From: Vanessa cardui
Lineage: Eukaryota; Arthropoda; Insecta; Lepidoptera; Nymphalidae
Length of the DNA: 64,000 nucleotides
Assembly (NCBI RefSeq): GCF_905220365.1
Contig: NC_061127.1
Span: forward strand, 3,410,001 to 3,474,000
Direction: 5' to 3'
Shown: piece after piece, positions 33,980-48,588 of the stretch
Position numbering within the stretch: the first letter of the stretch is position 1
Layout of the letters: every line of letters starts with the position of its first letter
Program-made: the position numbers and the translations under genes
The notes under the pieces: model-generated
Told to the model about the DNA's origin: nothing
Database searches by the model: none
The model's input: only the letters and a program-made list of their open reading frames with translations

Positions 33980-36699
33980 TAGCTGAATATTAACATTAGG
34001 AGAATCTTATAATATAAAATTAAAAGTTTATATTTTAATGACAATTTATATCGTAATCTGTGTCGCAACTTTTGTAAAATATTCCAAATTAATAATTCTC
34101 ATCTTAAATTATTATTAAAATATTTGTTAATGATTAAAGTTTTTAGAGTTTACATAATAATAATTAATAAAAATAAAAGAACGACTTATAAAAAAAATTA
34201 TATCATTTTTGATATCATTGAACTATTTTATATAGATTTATGCATGTATTTTTTTTATTACTTTAATACTTTGAGACCTTTATGTATTACCAATTAGCAT
34301 AAAAGATGACTAGTAGAGAATGCTTCATTCCTAAACTTTGACATTTGAACAACAACTATATTTTGGTAACTGAATTTTTTTTAAGTTGTAAATAAAAATA
34401 ATATAAAGGATATAATTGAAACAACTTTTCACATTTATAATTCGTATAATCTTTCATCTATTCCGTATAATTCTGAAATGATACAATAATTCAATTGCAC
34501 GTCAAACAAACTTAAAATTATATATTCAAACAATTACATTGTAAATTAATAAAATAATCTTAAATTATAAACTGGATAAAAACATAGTACTGACTTTTAG
34601 GTTTTTGTACATTATTTTTCCATAAATACGTATATAATAAATTATAATATTTCATCTTTTCTAAAAAAAATATATGTATTCTATCTAAACAGAAAAAAAT
34701 AAAATTACTGTAAACGGCTCTTAACCTCATTCCAATATAGTTCTTACTTTAAAATATATATTAGTAATATTTTTATAAAATAATTTATCGAAAAATGACA
34801 ATGTTTTTGTAAGTAATTCACGTATAAATAACATACCTGGATATTCGTTTTTTTGGCGATTTTTTTAAAATAAATAATTTTTTTTTAATAAATCATCTTA
34901 TAATGGAATGGGGTATCTTAGAAATGTTTTAAGAGAACAAATCGTCAAGTCTTATATTAATATTTTCGACGTTACAAAGTGGACAAATTGACAATCATTA
35001 TATATATTATTAAAATATTTCGTCACCATTGTAGACCGAGATAACAGTAGTGGATTTTTACTAAGTTACCTCAAAATCTTTAAATTTCATAAATTACGTA
35101 GCCAACATTATTACTAACGCGATGAGCTCTAAAATACTGATATTATTTTCACAAAAGAAATAAATGGTTTTGAGAGTGAAATATTATTATGCGTATACTG
35201 AAATTTCTCTAAGTGAATAATTAAAGCAATTACTGTCTTTTGTTCAATATATATAGATAATAAGATCAATATTATGCAAACATTATTTTATATAAATTAC
35301 GATAAAACATGAATATTTCAATATACGTCACGAAATATCCTAACATCTATTGCTTATAAGAATAATGTACTTCCTTTTATTATTACTTTTAAAAAATGAA
35401 GACACAAATTTTGTACTTGAAGTAAAATTGACAACTGTAATACTAGACAAATATCTATACGCGGAAATTCTTAAAGTATTTAATTAAAAACAAAAAACTA
35501 ATTATTTTACTAGTCTATTATTTAAATTATAGTTAACAATTAAAAATGGATGTATATTAATTGTTGTAATTCTTAATTATATAATTCGTTGATTCATGAC
35601 ATTCATTGTAGATAACTATATACATAAATTAAATCGATTCAAAACTTTACATCACAGCAATTGCCTGAGAGTCACCAACTTAAAACTAAATTACATTTAT
35701 AATATCAAAAAATCTATCTTTCTTAAATCAATAATGTACCGTTTCAAACTACGTAATCTTTGGCCGACAGATCTTGATACTTGTCATAATTCTTATTGCA
35801 CATTCGCGCCATTTCATACTTAGAAATTATTCTAAATTAAATCTAACACTGAGAGAGTTGATTATAAATAATCATAGAAAAAAAAAAATCTAATATCTAT
35901 CAAGTGAAATAACAAATTTGAAATAGTAATTTATACAATACAAATGTAATTAAGTACAATAGATAATAAGTATGGCAACGATAAATACCTCTACGAATTA
36001 GAAAATTAACTTTATATCAAATATATCAGAAGTAATATAAATAAAAAAATCGGAATGTTTAAAATACATCGTTTAACTACAATAGTTTATTTAAACTAAT
36101 CTTATCCATATGGTAACAACGATCATAACTCTAAAAATACTTTATCAAAAATTCGTAACTCTGAACAACCATAAAAGTTCGACCACGAAAACTCGACGTC
36201 GAGGATAAAAGCATTCTTAGAAATTTAATAAAGATCACTTAAAAAAATAATATGGACACTTCAACGAGTCGGGCATACAACCATTAATTGACGGCAACAA
36301 TCCAACAATCATATTTGTTTACAACCTTCAAAACGAGACCGAATCGGACACCGAGCTTACTATAATCACACTCATTACAATCTGGAAACATCTAAACCGT
36401 AATCATTTCCAATATTCTTTCTAATACCTATTCTTAATCATTTCAAACAACTTATTCCTGGGAGCGATGTCTCTGAAAATTTACTAACCTACATTTGTTA
36501 GGGAAAGGTCTTTGACATCCTCTATTGAGTCTTTTTTTTTTCTTTTTTTCATTCTTATTACAACAGAGATTCGCATGACCGATTAATTTCAGTTTCGATA
36601 ATCGCCCCCAGGTTACAAACATGGAACATTAACTATCATCGCCTCAACTTCATAATGAGCATCGTTTTCCAATAAAATCCTTAAATTCTAAAAATTCCA
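33980..36699. other. AT-rich region below the ETS gene stop, including its unmarked 3'UTR
   Basis: Very AT-rich. On the minus strand AATAAA occurs about 610 nt past the stop (about 36,085), among other candidates. A long pyrimidine run lies at 36,530-36,552. No coding sequence seen. Confidence 0.45.
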
Positions 36700-36946
36700 C
36701 TACGAATTCGAATACGTCATGTCGTGTAGGTCGATTTCTGACTTTACTTTGACGAAATTCGGGTTGTCTGTCTTGAAGTCGGGCCCCTTGTGGCCGAATT
36801 GGTAGACCAGCCTCGCTGTGGGGACTGACACCAGGACGGACTGTCTGTAGTGATACCGCATGGCTCTGCTGAACTTCTCGAAGGTCATGTTGTCGTTTTG
36901 CTTCATCTGTCCCCACAATTTTGCGACTTCGTCCGGTTTCACGAAT
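36700..36946 (-). CDS. ETS transcription factor of ESE type, exon 2: recognition helix and C-terminus
   Basis: Last coding exon, joined to 62860 across a 25.9-kb intron. The acceptor is TTATTTCCAG|ATTC; the A completes AGA (Arg305), and the frame runs to TAG 36702-36700. It encodes the rest of the winged-helix ETS domain: FVKPDEVAKLWGQMK, then NMTFEKFSRAMRYHY (recognition helix with the two GGA-contacting arginines at about 332 and 335), then ARLVYQFG. A 30-residue tail ends in DMTYSNS. The MTYEKLSRAMRYYY-like core and LVYKFG-like end match ELF3/EHF/ELF5 better than the PDEF, E74 or Yan types. His337 replaces the usual tyrosine in RYYY. The 3'UTR should lie below 36,700, but I could not fix its end. 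Confidence 0.92.
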
Positions 36947-39587
36947 CTGGAAATAAAGGAAAAATTTTCTTAGAAAAATAATTCATTTTTTTTTATTAAT
37001 CTTATTGTTCGATCATATTGGTTGCTAAGGTTCTTTTCCGATTTATTTTTAATTCAAGGTTTAAATGCAATAGGCAAGGTCGATTCAATGTTGATGATAA
37101 TGATGTTCACGCAACAATTCTTATTAATTTGCTTCACGGTGTTTATTTACTCGAAAAAATTCCACATTGAATCTTAATTATGAGTTGATATTTACAATTT
37201 TTGTATGAAACAAGAAACAGTATCATAGAGTAAGATTATTTTTTTTAATCAATTCTTTTATCTGCAATGCCATTTCATAATTTTTGATTTGTGTTAACTA
37301 ACTCTCTTTGTCAATTTTGAAATTGGAACGAAACAAGAGATTAGTGACGAATATTTTACAATAAAACAAAACAACATCAATTCCACTACATACATAAATA
37401 ACACACACATACACCTGAGAACAATTAAGATTCCTCATCATCCACAATTCTTATAATTGCAACACGGACTGTGCATAATAACGAGCAATCGCATCTTATC
37501 AATATATAGGCGATCAGAAACGAGCCAAGTTCAACTGGCGTCTAATAACATACCCTCATATAATTTACTGGTCATTAAATAAATTCCCATCAACAACAAG
37601 TCTTATATAGACGGTGCGAATGAAACGTGTATTACGGCAACGGTGTCAAGTGATGCAAAATGTCCAGATAATTGTGATCGGAGTCAAGGTTTACTAGTTG
37701 CTGTCATTACCAGCCCGGCCGGCAACGTGACGTGCTGAGCACCGGGCGGTGTTTATAATGACAATGATAGCGTCTGTTTTAATAATTGTAACATTTTTTT
37801 TTATATTTTTTTTTCTGACTTGCGTCTGAGTTTATAGAGCTTAATCGATTTCATATTTCGAAGTGTGAAAATATTGAGTAGAAGTTATGTAATATGCATT
37901 GATTGCTTTAGAGATTTAATTTGTTTTGGTAGTTTTTTGCTTTAAGACTTCAAGTTTTAGAGTACACTACTAGTATGATGGACGAAATTTCTAAACTAAG
38001 AATATTTTTGTGTTATTTTTTACTCAAAAACGTAACAAAATATACACGAATATATTCATTTAAATGTATTATTCTGTAATTATTGTAATGTAGAATTATT
38101 TGAAATTATCTTGTTACATAACAATAAAATAAAAATGAATAAAATGAAGTCTCACTTTTATTTCATTGACGTTTTCATATAAAAATGTATCCCTATTTTT
38201 ATTCGTAACAATTATTGTTACGTAAATCTGTTACTGACTCACTGATTTAAAACTTCAATTTAGCGGCATTTCAGTTCCATTATAAAGTTCGGCACTTAGA
38301 ATTACTTAATTCAAAAACGCTGCGTTTTCACCGCATTCACTATGAAGGAAGATAAAATCATAATTTATGACGCGTTAGTCAATCGTCGCGACCTTGTGAG
38401 CGACCAGAGCGGATGAAAAACGTTTCTGATGGACCAGACATTTTATAAATTGCTAATAAATATTATCGTTGCGATATTAATTCGAAGAGCAATTAAATTT
38501 TAGCTTATACGGTCTTAAGACTATAAAGTCATTAGTTGTATTGATTATTTGATAAATTTATCCTTGCTTAATTATTATCAATATATATTTAGGTATAAAT
38601 AAATACGTGTGCGTATTTTGGAGTACAGATCAAATACTTGAGTTTTTCATCTATCTTAAAGGAATAAATAACCCTCAAAATAATAATTTTACTAATGACA
38701 TCAAAACAAACTAAAATCACTGAAACTAGACTAAAAAGCATTGCAGTTCCATAGTTCTTCTCCCGGTTCTAACATGTAAACTAGCTAGTAAGAATGAATG
38801 TATTAATACTGATAATAACATATTTTGATCCTTTGAATCAAATAAGATTTTCAATCGATTGCTACCCGATTCGATTCAAAAACTATTTGATTAGAATCGA
38901 TTTAAAAAAGGAGAGTTCTATGTTTAAATTGAAAAAAGCGCGAGTTATTCTAAAAACGACCCTATTGTACCAATAATTTCGTATGAACTGAGGATAGACT
39001 TTTTGAGATAATATATATTTTAAAAAAAAGCAGTGATAACAGTTCTTGCTGTCATCTTGTTTGATTTTTCGTTCTATATTTAAAATAAAAATAAAAAACA
39101 TATTTCTCGTCTAGAAATACCAATTAATGATAAGAAAAATAAACGATACAAATGACAGAAAATGAGAGACAATCCACCGTGATTTTGAAATAACAAGTTC
39201 TACTTTTTTTTTATTTAACCTCGTCATTGTTACATTTAAATATTTATTTATAATTAGCTAATTGATAAAACAATAATCCGAAGGTCCTGAAAACAATGGA
39301 TCAGGATATATTTGATCTTTATCGATAATTAATTGTGTTTACTAATTATTCAATAATAATTCAATATACTGACAGTTTTGTGCGATGTTTTAAACAACAA
39401 TTAGATATGTAAATAAAACTTAACATTGTTTAAAATAGCCTTATTAACAAACTTTGTTTAAATTAAATGAAATAACTCTACTATATTGCATCTTAATGCA
39501 CATAAAATATGTACATAACGTTAAATATAAATGAATAGAAGATGTTTGTTTTTTATAGTTGAACATTGACGAAAATAAATCATTGGA

Positions 39588-39790
39588 CATATTGATGACC
39601 TCCCTGGTCGAGTAGTGTGTACACCAGTTTTCATGGGTCCTGGGTTCCATTTCCGGCCGGGTCCGATGTAGAAAAAGTTAATTAGTTTTCTATGTTGTCT
39701 TGAGTCTGGGTGTTTGTGGTACCGTGATTACTTCTGATTTTCCATAACACAAGTGCTTTAGCTACTTACATTGGGATCATCATGTATGTG
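39588..39790 (+). repeat. SINE family B, plus copy
   Basis: GACCTCCCTGGTCGAGTAG (box A), GGGTTCCATTTCC (damaged box B), body TTTTCTATGTTGTCTTGAG, and end CTTACATTGGGATCATC. Confidence 0.85.
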
Positions 39791-40149
39791 ATGTTTACCA
39801 ATATTTATTATTATTATTTATCATTCGATTTCTTTAACTTGCCCTCTTGGAATCTGATTGATACTATTAAAAATACAACGTTTTTATCGATATGCTTTTG
39901 TTTCAAATCGTCGATGAGACAACGCATCACTATTTACGACTGTCCGTCAACTCATAACGATAAAATAATTATAAATATTTATTTACATTGCAATATCGGA
40001 TTATTCAAGTCCTTATTGACCTCACCACTCAATGCTATTAGCGATTTGCAACACTACAAAGGAGAAATTATATAGCTTTATTTAATTATGAAATATGACG
40101 CATCATGTTTAATAAAATCATTGAAAATATAAGATTTATTTTTATTTAT

Positions 40150-40260
40150 ATATATTAATTTTATAAATGTGAAAGTAACACTGTCTATATGTCTATCTGT
40201 CGTTTATTCACAACCAAATTAGAGGCAAATTTGAACTCCAAGAAATGATACTACACTTAA
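40150..40260 (+). repeat. Short RTE-like fragment
   Basis: TTATAAATGTGAAAGTAACA followed by CTGTCTATATGTCTATCTGT, the reverse end of the RTE tail. The remainder has decayed. Confidence 0.5.
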
Positions 40261-40419
40261 ACTGCAATCGACTACTAGTTTGTAAATAAAATAAAAATAT
40301 ATAATACAAAGCAATGATTCGATAAATTTATTTAATTTAGGTCCGTAATAAATTGTTATGTTTACGAGAAATTTTAAAGGTTGTCAGCCTTTAATGGGTG
40401 GTTATTCCGATGTACAGAG

Positions 40420-40575
40420 GATGCATGTCACGTAGCGTTCCTTGGCCCAGCTGATGGTACGATCAGCAAGGCCGGGCCCCGACCTCGCGCGAGCGCACGA
40501 CGCATCCAAATTCACTAAATATATGAATCACATAACGTTATATATGTAGCGCGCGTATAACAGTGGGCCGCATGC
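40420..40575. promoter_or_regulatory. GC-rich island in the ETS intron
   Basis: Contains CCCAGCTGATGGTACGATCA, GGCCGGGCCCCGACC and TCGCGCGAGCGCACGACGC in AT-rich DNA, with no ORF or repeat match. Candidate enhancer or unrecognised repeat fragment. Confidence 0.3.
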
Positions 40576-43084
40576 ATATTTATTTCATTATATACTAGCA
40601 ATATTACGTCTTGTACATAAAAATATACGTTGATTTGTCTGTTAGAGGTTAATAAACTTCAACGCTGTTTGATAAAGCACCGTGAAAGGCGGCACGTATA
40701 TTTTTTTTACGGAGCATTTTTCATGCTACCCATTGTGTCGCTAACAGATGCTGCAGCAGTTTAACAGATAACATCTATCGAGTTTTCCTTGTACACGAAA
40801 GAAATGCCAATCTCAAACGTCGTCATATAAAATACTATACAGCCTTTTCAAATTAAGAAAGAAAGAAGGTATTTCTTATAGTGATATATATAGTGCACTA
40901 ATTACAGTTCTTGTTTAATAAAACCTTGTTCATATCACACCTCCTTTAATTTGTTCACGTGTGGTTCGAATAGAACAAAGATAAAAGTATAAATCCAAAT
41001 GCATTTTTAAACTGATTTGCTATATACGATGTAATTCAACAGACTATCGTGTTTGTTTAAGGAATAATACCATATGCCAAAAACAATCACGATAATGTCA
41101 ACAACAGCATTTAATCAGATATAAAACACATCCAAACCATAATAAAAACTGAGGTTGAAGTCTACTTCATTAAAATTTAAAAACAAAATTGATTTAACCT
41201 ATATGTGTCAAATGATTCCATTCCATGTGTATAAGCATCCAACATTGAAACAGAATGATGATGCTAGAAACCAATCAAAAGGAGAACAGATCTTGGCCCG
41301 TAAGAAGAACTTGCAGTTTTAGGCAAACATCCAAATTAATGAAAGGAAACACTTACAACATGAACATAAAAAATAGTAACCCACACAAGGCTTCGTTTCC
41401 TTATGAAAATAACATTTGGAGTCCCACGCTCCAATGCGAGTTGGTGCCAAAGAAACTAATTATTATATAATAAGTATAGATTAATTTAAATTAATCTGAA
41501 CATTGTTATTGCCTGATAAGTGTGATGTTATAACAATCGAAGGGTTAATCAAGCAATTACAAACTTGACCTTTAACACATGTCGCCCTTTATGATCATAA
41601 TTGTGATTAGTTTATTTATTATTATATATACCGTATTGTACACATGTATATAGATTACAAAGGTGCTTCGAACTTATTATTGTATAACACAAGAGTTTAT
41701 ATTGTTGATTAGTAATCTATTTACTTTACTATATTTGTAAATGTAAATTATTTCATCACTGTTTTTAAATAGATAAGCTGCTTTATTTTTTAAGATATAA
41801 CCCTTACTATAGACTGTATTATGTTGATTTATTTTTAATTATATAATTACATCATTTAAATTATAGTATTTATATTTCATTTAAACCCCACATTCATGCA
41901 AACTCACACATACTCAATAGAAGCGTCAGTTGTTATGGTAATTTTGTGCAATACAAAGTATATCAATATTACATATTGCCTATGTGAATGTACCATCGTT
42001 TCTTCGGAAGCTATTCTGATATAGTTCGCTCCTCCCAGATAATTAAGCACTTGGGAAGCGCTTTTCATGTCTTAAAGGTAGCTAACATCATTAGACGCTC
42101 TGTTTACTTTTGAACTAAAACTACAAATACAGCAGACAAAGAATCATTTTAAAAAAAGAACTGAAATTTTTAAGCTCCGCTATTTCACTGTCGCTTGTTT
42201 ATAATATTTGTCACGCGTTAAATATATGTTGGATATAAAATACAATAAAACGTTCAACTTAATGCATTACCAAAAAGAGCCACTCGAAGTAATACTTCTT
42301 CAATAAAATGTCTTTATTTTAAGGACGCGAATATATTAAATATGTCATATTTTAAATTGTTATCATATTAATCGTGCCGTATATTCATTTCTACCGTACT
42401 TTATGGCATAAGTTATTTATGACGTCCATAGCAGGATATTTGTTTTGCAAGAAATGGTAAATAAATAATTATGTTATCTTTACAAAAATATCATCAATAA
42501 TTGAGGATCGATGTAAAAAAAATACGAATAGATTTAATATTATGTTTAATAAAGAAAGCTTAATAAATATTTCTTATAACTAAAAATTAAAAAAGTAACG
42601 TTAAATAAAATCATAATAAAGAGCTTGTACAATAATAATAAAAATTGCACTAAAAGTCCTCGTTCTAATACTTCAAAGTTACTACGTCATTATTTAATGA
42701 CTGAATCAATTCGTAATTATCATTAAACTCATAATTAATAGTTGTTTTAACGCATAAAAGTATTAAAAGTCGTTAAACAGTTGACATTAACTTTCCTTGT
42801 CATTATTTTATCGAGGTTAAATTATTGAAGGTATAACATTTTTCAGCCTGAAGTTACTTAGATAAGATTCTAAATTCAAATTTAAACGAACAAATGTTAC
42901 TTCTATAAAATAACAACATCACTATTTAATTTTTCGTAAATAGTTTCTAAAACTTTTATCTATATTAATAAATGAAGAAATTTTTGTATTTTCTGAAATA
43001 ATTATTAACCTAATAAAAATAAAAGGTATACAAGAAGATGGAAAGCGTTACGAAGAAATTGCTGATTGTAATGAGTATCGCTAC

Positions 43085-43200
43085 CGATCGAGAAATATTA
43101 ATCATTCCTTATTACCCAAACCAATCTTGGCAACGAAGATGTTACGTCCCTTAGCTGGCTGACAAAACGAGAACAGAGTCACTCCAACCAAATAGAACAT
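43085..43200 (+). repeat. Repeat family C, decayed fragment
   Basis: AGAAATATTAATCATTCCTT, CCAATCTTGGCAACGAAGATG and TTACGTCCCTTAG follow the family order. Confidence 0.5.
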
Positions 43201-43517
43201 CCATCAAAAACTGTCATTAATAAATCTAGATAAATCAGAATTCAAGAGTGTTGCAGTAATAATAATGAATTAATACATTTTTATTATTAATAAATAGATC
43301 AAAGACAATTTATTGCTATTCAAGTGAAGTGCTAGTAATGACAGTTCTGAGGTTGGCCAAAACAAAGACGTGTGTTAGTCAAGCTTGCTGTATATCTTGG
43401 CATGCTATCAAATAACGCAACTGATTGCAATACAGTGACAACAATTTATTTCTCAATCCATGATGTTCGTTAGAACTACTCCATACTTTCCAAGTTTTAG
43501 AATAGTTCGCAAAATAT

Positions 43518-43833
43518 AAAACAAGTAAAAGTAAAGTAACAGCCTGTAAATTTCCCACTGCTGGGATAAGGCTTCCTCTTCCATTAAGGAGAGGGTTTGT
43601 AACATATTCCTCCACACTGGTCCAATGCGGGTGGAATACACCTTTGGCAGAATCTTTATGAAATTAGACACATGCAGGTTTCCTCACGATGTTTTCCTTC
43701 ACCGCCGAGCACGAAAGAAATTATAATCCCAAATAAAGCACATATATGTATATACAGTGGTGCTTGCCTGGATTTTAACCCGCAATCATCGGTTAAGATG
43801 CACGCGTTCGAACCTCTGGGCCATCTCAGCTCA
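43518..43833 (-). repeat. SINE family A with CAAAATAT duplication
   Basis: Flanked by CAAAATAT at 43510-43517 and 43834-43841. Tail AAGTAAAAGTAAAGTAACAG on the plus strand; head complement GGGCCATCTCAGCTC. Confidence 0.88.
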
Positions 43834-46161
43834 CAAAATATGCTATGAAGTAAAATAAAAACCTGTAAATATTCCTATTTAAACTTTCCTTCCTTAGTGT
43901 TGTTTGATGGATTTTGACGTGGAAGATTTTCATACGATACGTAAAGAATTTGCACTGAATACGAAAAAAAATATCTAAGCTTCTATTAAACGGATATTTT
44001 TACAACGGCTTGTGTTAATTGTTCCAGGACTTGACGGGAATACTAAGTATATTTAATAATAGAATGAAGATTGTAATAAAATATTTGATTGATGTTTTTA
44101 ATTTTAAACTTGACGTTTAAAATTATTTACGGCCAGATTCATTATAGTTCGACTTCTACGAATGTGTGTCACCAGCATAACGATTAGGAGAAAGAAGATT
44201 GTAAAAACGTCAAAAAGAAACATTTAACAAAAAGACATAAAGCGTGAGTCAGATGATTTTTTGATCGTAGATATAATTCGTTTGGCATTAAGCCGGACTG
44301 ACATTTGACTGAGGAATGAAACTTAAAATTTTATACATTTTATTAACCCTCTTCAAAAATTAAAACTGTTTATTTTTATATGTCCAAATCATAATCATTA
44401 TCATATAAAATTGGAGGAAATATAATGACACTCAAATACAACAAACAGTTAATAATAAAAATATATTTTTATAATTGAAAAGTGAAAGCGAATTGTAAAG
44501 ATTGAACAACCATATAATTACAATTGTCGAGTTGCTTAATTAAATTAAATGTTTTTTTAATAATACTAATCAATCTCACAGTTTCAATCGAGTCGATACA
44601 TTATGCCTCTTTCGGATAAAAAAAAATAAGGAAAAATTCAATGTTAATATTTTCACGAGCAAAACTGAGTGGAGCGGTTAGTCCATATTTATTAAGATCT
44701 ATCTCAATGGCAAGAAACTTGCAATTCATCGAAGTATAGTCGCTGCGTGATTCATTAAATTTTAATATATTTCGCTTAAAGGATATTCTACATTATAATT
44801 TACAAAATAAGTAATGGTAAATCGCTTTCGAAGTCTTTGTGTATTTTATACAAGTAACCATACTTTTTTATAAATAGCGTTAATCGACGGATAACAACGT
44901 TATCCCAGTAACATTAAATTTAGTTAAAGCTTACCCAAGTTCCTCTTTAAAGTCAATTAGGCCGACTCTACATTCCGAAGGATTTGCAAATTTGAATCCT
45001 ATATTCAATAGTTAAAGATGATCGTTTATTATCAATCGGTAGCACAATTGTTTGCTGATAAAAATGAACATGTCCAGGCTACTTGGCTTTTAACTTATAA
45101 TTAACTTATTGTTAATCTATATTTAGAAATCGCAGGCAATTTGCAGTTGCAGATTAACAGTTTGCTGTTTCGAAATGAGTGACACGATGTTTCCCAGTTG
45201 TACTTCTTTATTTTTCAATTGAGAATATTTTATCAAAATTTCAAAAGTAAAACATTGTTTATAAAGTGATTTCCTAAATATTCAACGATGATATACATAA
45301 ATAGTAGGTATATAAAATGACACTTATTCTTATATTGTATAAGAATCATAATAATCAATCCCGACTGAAATAAATCAAAGTGTTCAAATCCTTCAGATTA
45401 CTCAACAGCACAGAATACATTATTATGTAAGTATAATATATATTATCACGAATGATTTGAATGACGTTGAGGATTCAGACAGGATCAATTCATGTGTCGT
45501 GAACGTAGAGTTCGTTGGTTTGACACATGAATTTAACACTGTCATCTTTTTACCTCCAGGCAAGAAAGAAATATATTAAGATCTTCCTTGGAAGAAGAAA
45601 ATTTATACTAAACTATCTACGTTTATATGTATGTATACACTAAAATATCAATTCAGTACCGATGGGATAGAAATGTTGGTATAATTCGCTCAAATACGGA
45701 TGTATCTGTTATACAGAATTACGAATAGAAACTGGTTTTTTCTAAAAGTGCAGTGTTATGTCTTCAAGTTACTTTAACTCGTACATAAACAATGGTTGTT
45801 TTTCGAGGAAGTTGTCAAAGTCAATGTCCTTGTGAGGAAAAACTACAATTATTCTACGAGTACGTACACTTGACCGAGTTAACTCGGCCAAGGAGCACCT
45901 CGTAATGCGTTATGTTTATGCAAATCTTTCGAACCTTGGATGGAAAATGTTTCTGATCTCGTTCAGCATACTTAAATTAAAATCTTATGGTGTATTTAAA
46001 AAAAAATCAAGTTTCTACGATAAAACAATAATAGATTTTTTTTATTTATTGTTTATTTGTTCAATATGATGAGTACATAAATACCTCTATAGGTATACTT
46101 TAATTTCTCATAAAAAATACCTATTACGTTTTTCCTAACAATTTTCTTATCTATATACTTT

Positions 46162-46287
46162 GGATCTTCTATGTTCTACGTTATATTTCTAGTATATTAA
46201 GTAGATGAGTAAAAACTATTACTCCGGACCTTCTATGTTAGGTTACGTTATATTTCTAGTATATTTAGTAGATGGGTAAAAATATTT
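46162..46287. repeat. Two-unit tandem duplication of about 64 bp
   Basis: GGATCTTCTATGTTCTACG (46162) recurs as GGACCTTCTATGTTAGGTTA (46226). Both are followed by CGTTATATTTCTAGTATATT and TAGATGRGTAAAAA. Confidence 0.85.
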
Positions 46288-47235
46288 TACTTTATTTTCA
46301 GATAAACCTGCGAATGTCTGATGATAATCTGCCTCATATGCCATCAATGACCATTGGAGCGGTATAGTTGAATATCCAAAGCGTTTCCTTAGAAGCCTTA
46401 AAATTTTAAAACTTCAAGTCTACTGCAAGATATATGTATAATAATAGTGTAACTACCAAATTTACCAACCACACCATTAATCAAACACAAAAACCGTTAA
46501 AAAACCACAGACATAAAGATTTCTGAACATATAGCCCCTCAGTTGATGTCTAATTTTTTTTAAATAAATATTTATTCTCAGTCAAAAGTCAACAAACGCA
46601 AGTGAAAGGCACCTTCGAAACAAATATACCAAATCGACTTTTACTTCAGACCATGTCAAAGTAAACTTACGTTCAATCACTTCTTAAAATGTACATTTAA
46701 TCCATAATCGCTTACTGAAACAGGGTACTAACTTTGATATAACTATTGATATATATCATAGTTATAAAATATAAAATAAACAGTGTAATAAAACAGTACC
46801 TACCTAAGATTCATGTCCAAGGCAATCGGCTGTTTTAAATGATACGTGTTTTGTTTGCAAATGTAATTTATTTTCAAAGAATATTAACGGGGCGTTAAAT
46901 CTATAGGTAAAGGGGAACCACTCGCTTTGGTTCGTACCTATTTCAATATCCGAGGTCACTTTAAATCATCTGATGTGTTGATAACAATGTTACATGTACA
47001 CGCGTAAATAATAATAAATAATAATGTATGGGTGATCGCTGTGCTGTTTTGTTTTCATTTAATCGTTTGCCGATACTCTTTTTTTTTAAATTATCTTCAA
47101 ATTAGTTCCATTTTCAAACTAATGACTGGCATAAAAAAGGCTCAATATGAATATGGAGTTCCATAGTACCAATACAATCATAGTGCGATATATATAAATA
47201 TATATATATAGTTATACAGAATTTCAATCTATATT

Positions 47236-47430
47236 GTTTTTAATATAATAAATGTGAAAGTAGCACTGTCTGTCTGTTGCTCTTTTACGACTAAACCGCT
47301 GAACCGAATTTGATGAAATTTGATATGAAGCAAGCTTAAACTCCATAAAAGGACATAGGCTACATTTTTTGGCTAACACATGACAACCAAGACGAAAAAA
47401 CGCAAGCGAAGCCGCGGGTGACTACTAGTA
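47236..47430 (+). repeat. RTE-like LINE 3' end
   Basis: AATGTGAAAGTAGCACTGTC, GACTAAACCGCTGAACCG, TTTGATGAAATTTG and CGAAGCCGCGGGTGACTACT, a complete small RTE tail. Confidence 0.75.
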
Positions 47431-48412
47431 ATATATATAGTTATATCTAACAGTTTCGAAACTAACTTTCGATTTCAGAGTTAAAATGTCTTATCGGTTA
47501 CCGTTACGATGACCTTTGATAAGTGGAAACAGTTTGCGTTATCTCTTATCAGCTGTAAGGAAATATAGGTACATGTGTAAGGTTGTAATGATGTAACTTT
47601 CGAGAAACAATCAAGAAAAAAAAATCATTATTATTATATTTAAAAATAGAATTCAATCAAATACTTTTTTACTGGCTTCGAACGGAACGGAATAAAAACT
47701 CCAAACACACTGCTAACTATAGCACATTTACTAGCTTACTCACCATTGAATTAAAAAAAAATGTAGTATACATAGGTAGTGAATTAGTTAGTTACCCAGG
47801 CGGAAATATGCAAAATCCTACCACCGGCTTAAATACAATGTAGTATGACCACTCGAGTACAATGATGTACCAGTAATATTACCTACTAACAATTAACAGC
47901 ATAAATTTACCAATTAGAACTACGTCCAAATAACTATACCTTAGTTACTTGATTAGTAAGAAAAAGTGGTGAAAGAGAACTCTAAAGAAGGGACAAAACC
48001 GTTGTTTAGAATATTCATAGAAACTATACATTCAAGGTTTCACGATTTAATATATACATATTATATACATTACTTAACTCTTCCAAGAATGCTAAAGTCA
48101 AATATAGCTATATATACTATATGTCGGTTGAATAGTAACGAAATCGGCACGGTTATTTACCGCAAATTTCTTACTGAATGTTTTTACTTCGAAACAGGTT
48201 CAATGGAGGGGAAAAAATACTATCTGTAATAGCGAGTAAGTTAAGATCACGTAAAACTACTGTATACGTAATTACCTTGATAGCATATTATGCGGGCTGA
48301 GGTTCTATTGCGCCTGTCAATTCTATTAACCAGAAACGTTTTTCAAATAATATTCAATTAAATCTACAAACTATAATTTAATTGTAATCGCTTATAAATT
48401 ATATTTAATTAC

Positions 48413-48588
48413 TAATCGCCGTACGTGGCTTCGCTAGCGTTTTAGGCTGTTATCATGTTTCAAACAAAAAAGAAGCCTATGTTTTTTCTTGGAGTTTAAG
48501 TTTGCTTCATACACAAATTCATCGAATTCGGTTCAGCGGTCAGTAAGAAAGACAGATTTACTTTCACATTTATAATATAAATGTAGTT
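48413..48588 (-). repeat. RTE-like LINE 3' end
   Basis: Reverse copy: CCGTACGTGGCTTCGCTAGC, then AATTCGGTTCAGCGG and TTTACTTTCACATTTATAAT. Confidence 0.7.

Noticed and set aside
44888..44915. GGATAACAACGTTATCCC resembling a mitochondrial rRNA segment
   Set aside because: The match is short and the flanks do not continue as 16S rRNA, so a nuclear mitochondrial insert is not supported.
47966..48229. Plus-strand ORF of 87 codons
   Set aside because: AT-rich, tyrosine- and isoleucine-heavy, no motif and no coding-like third-position pattern.
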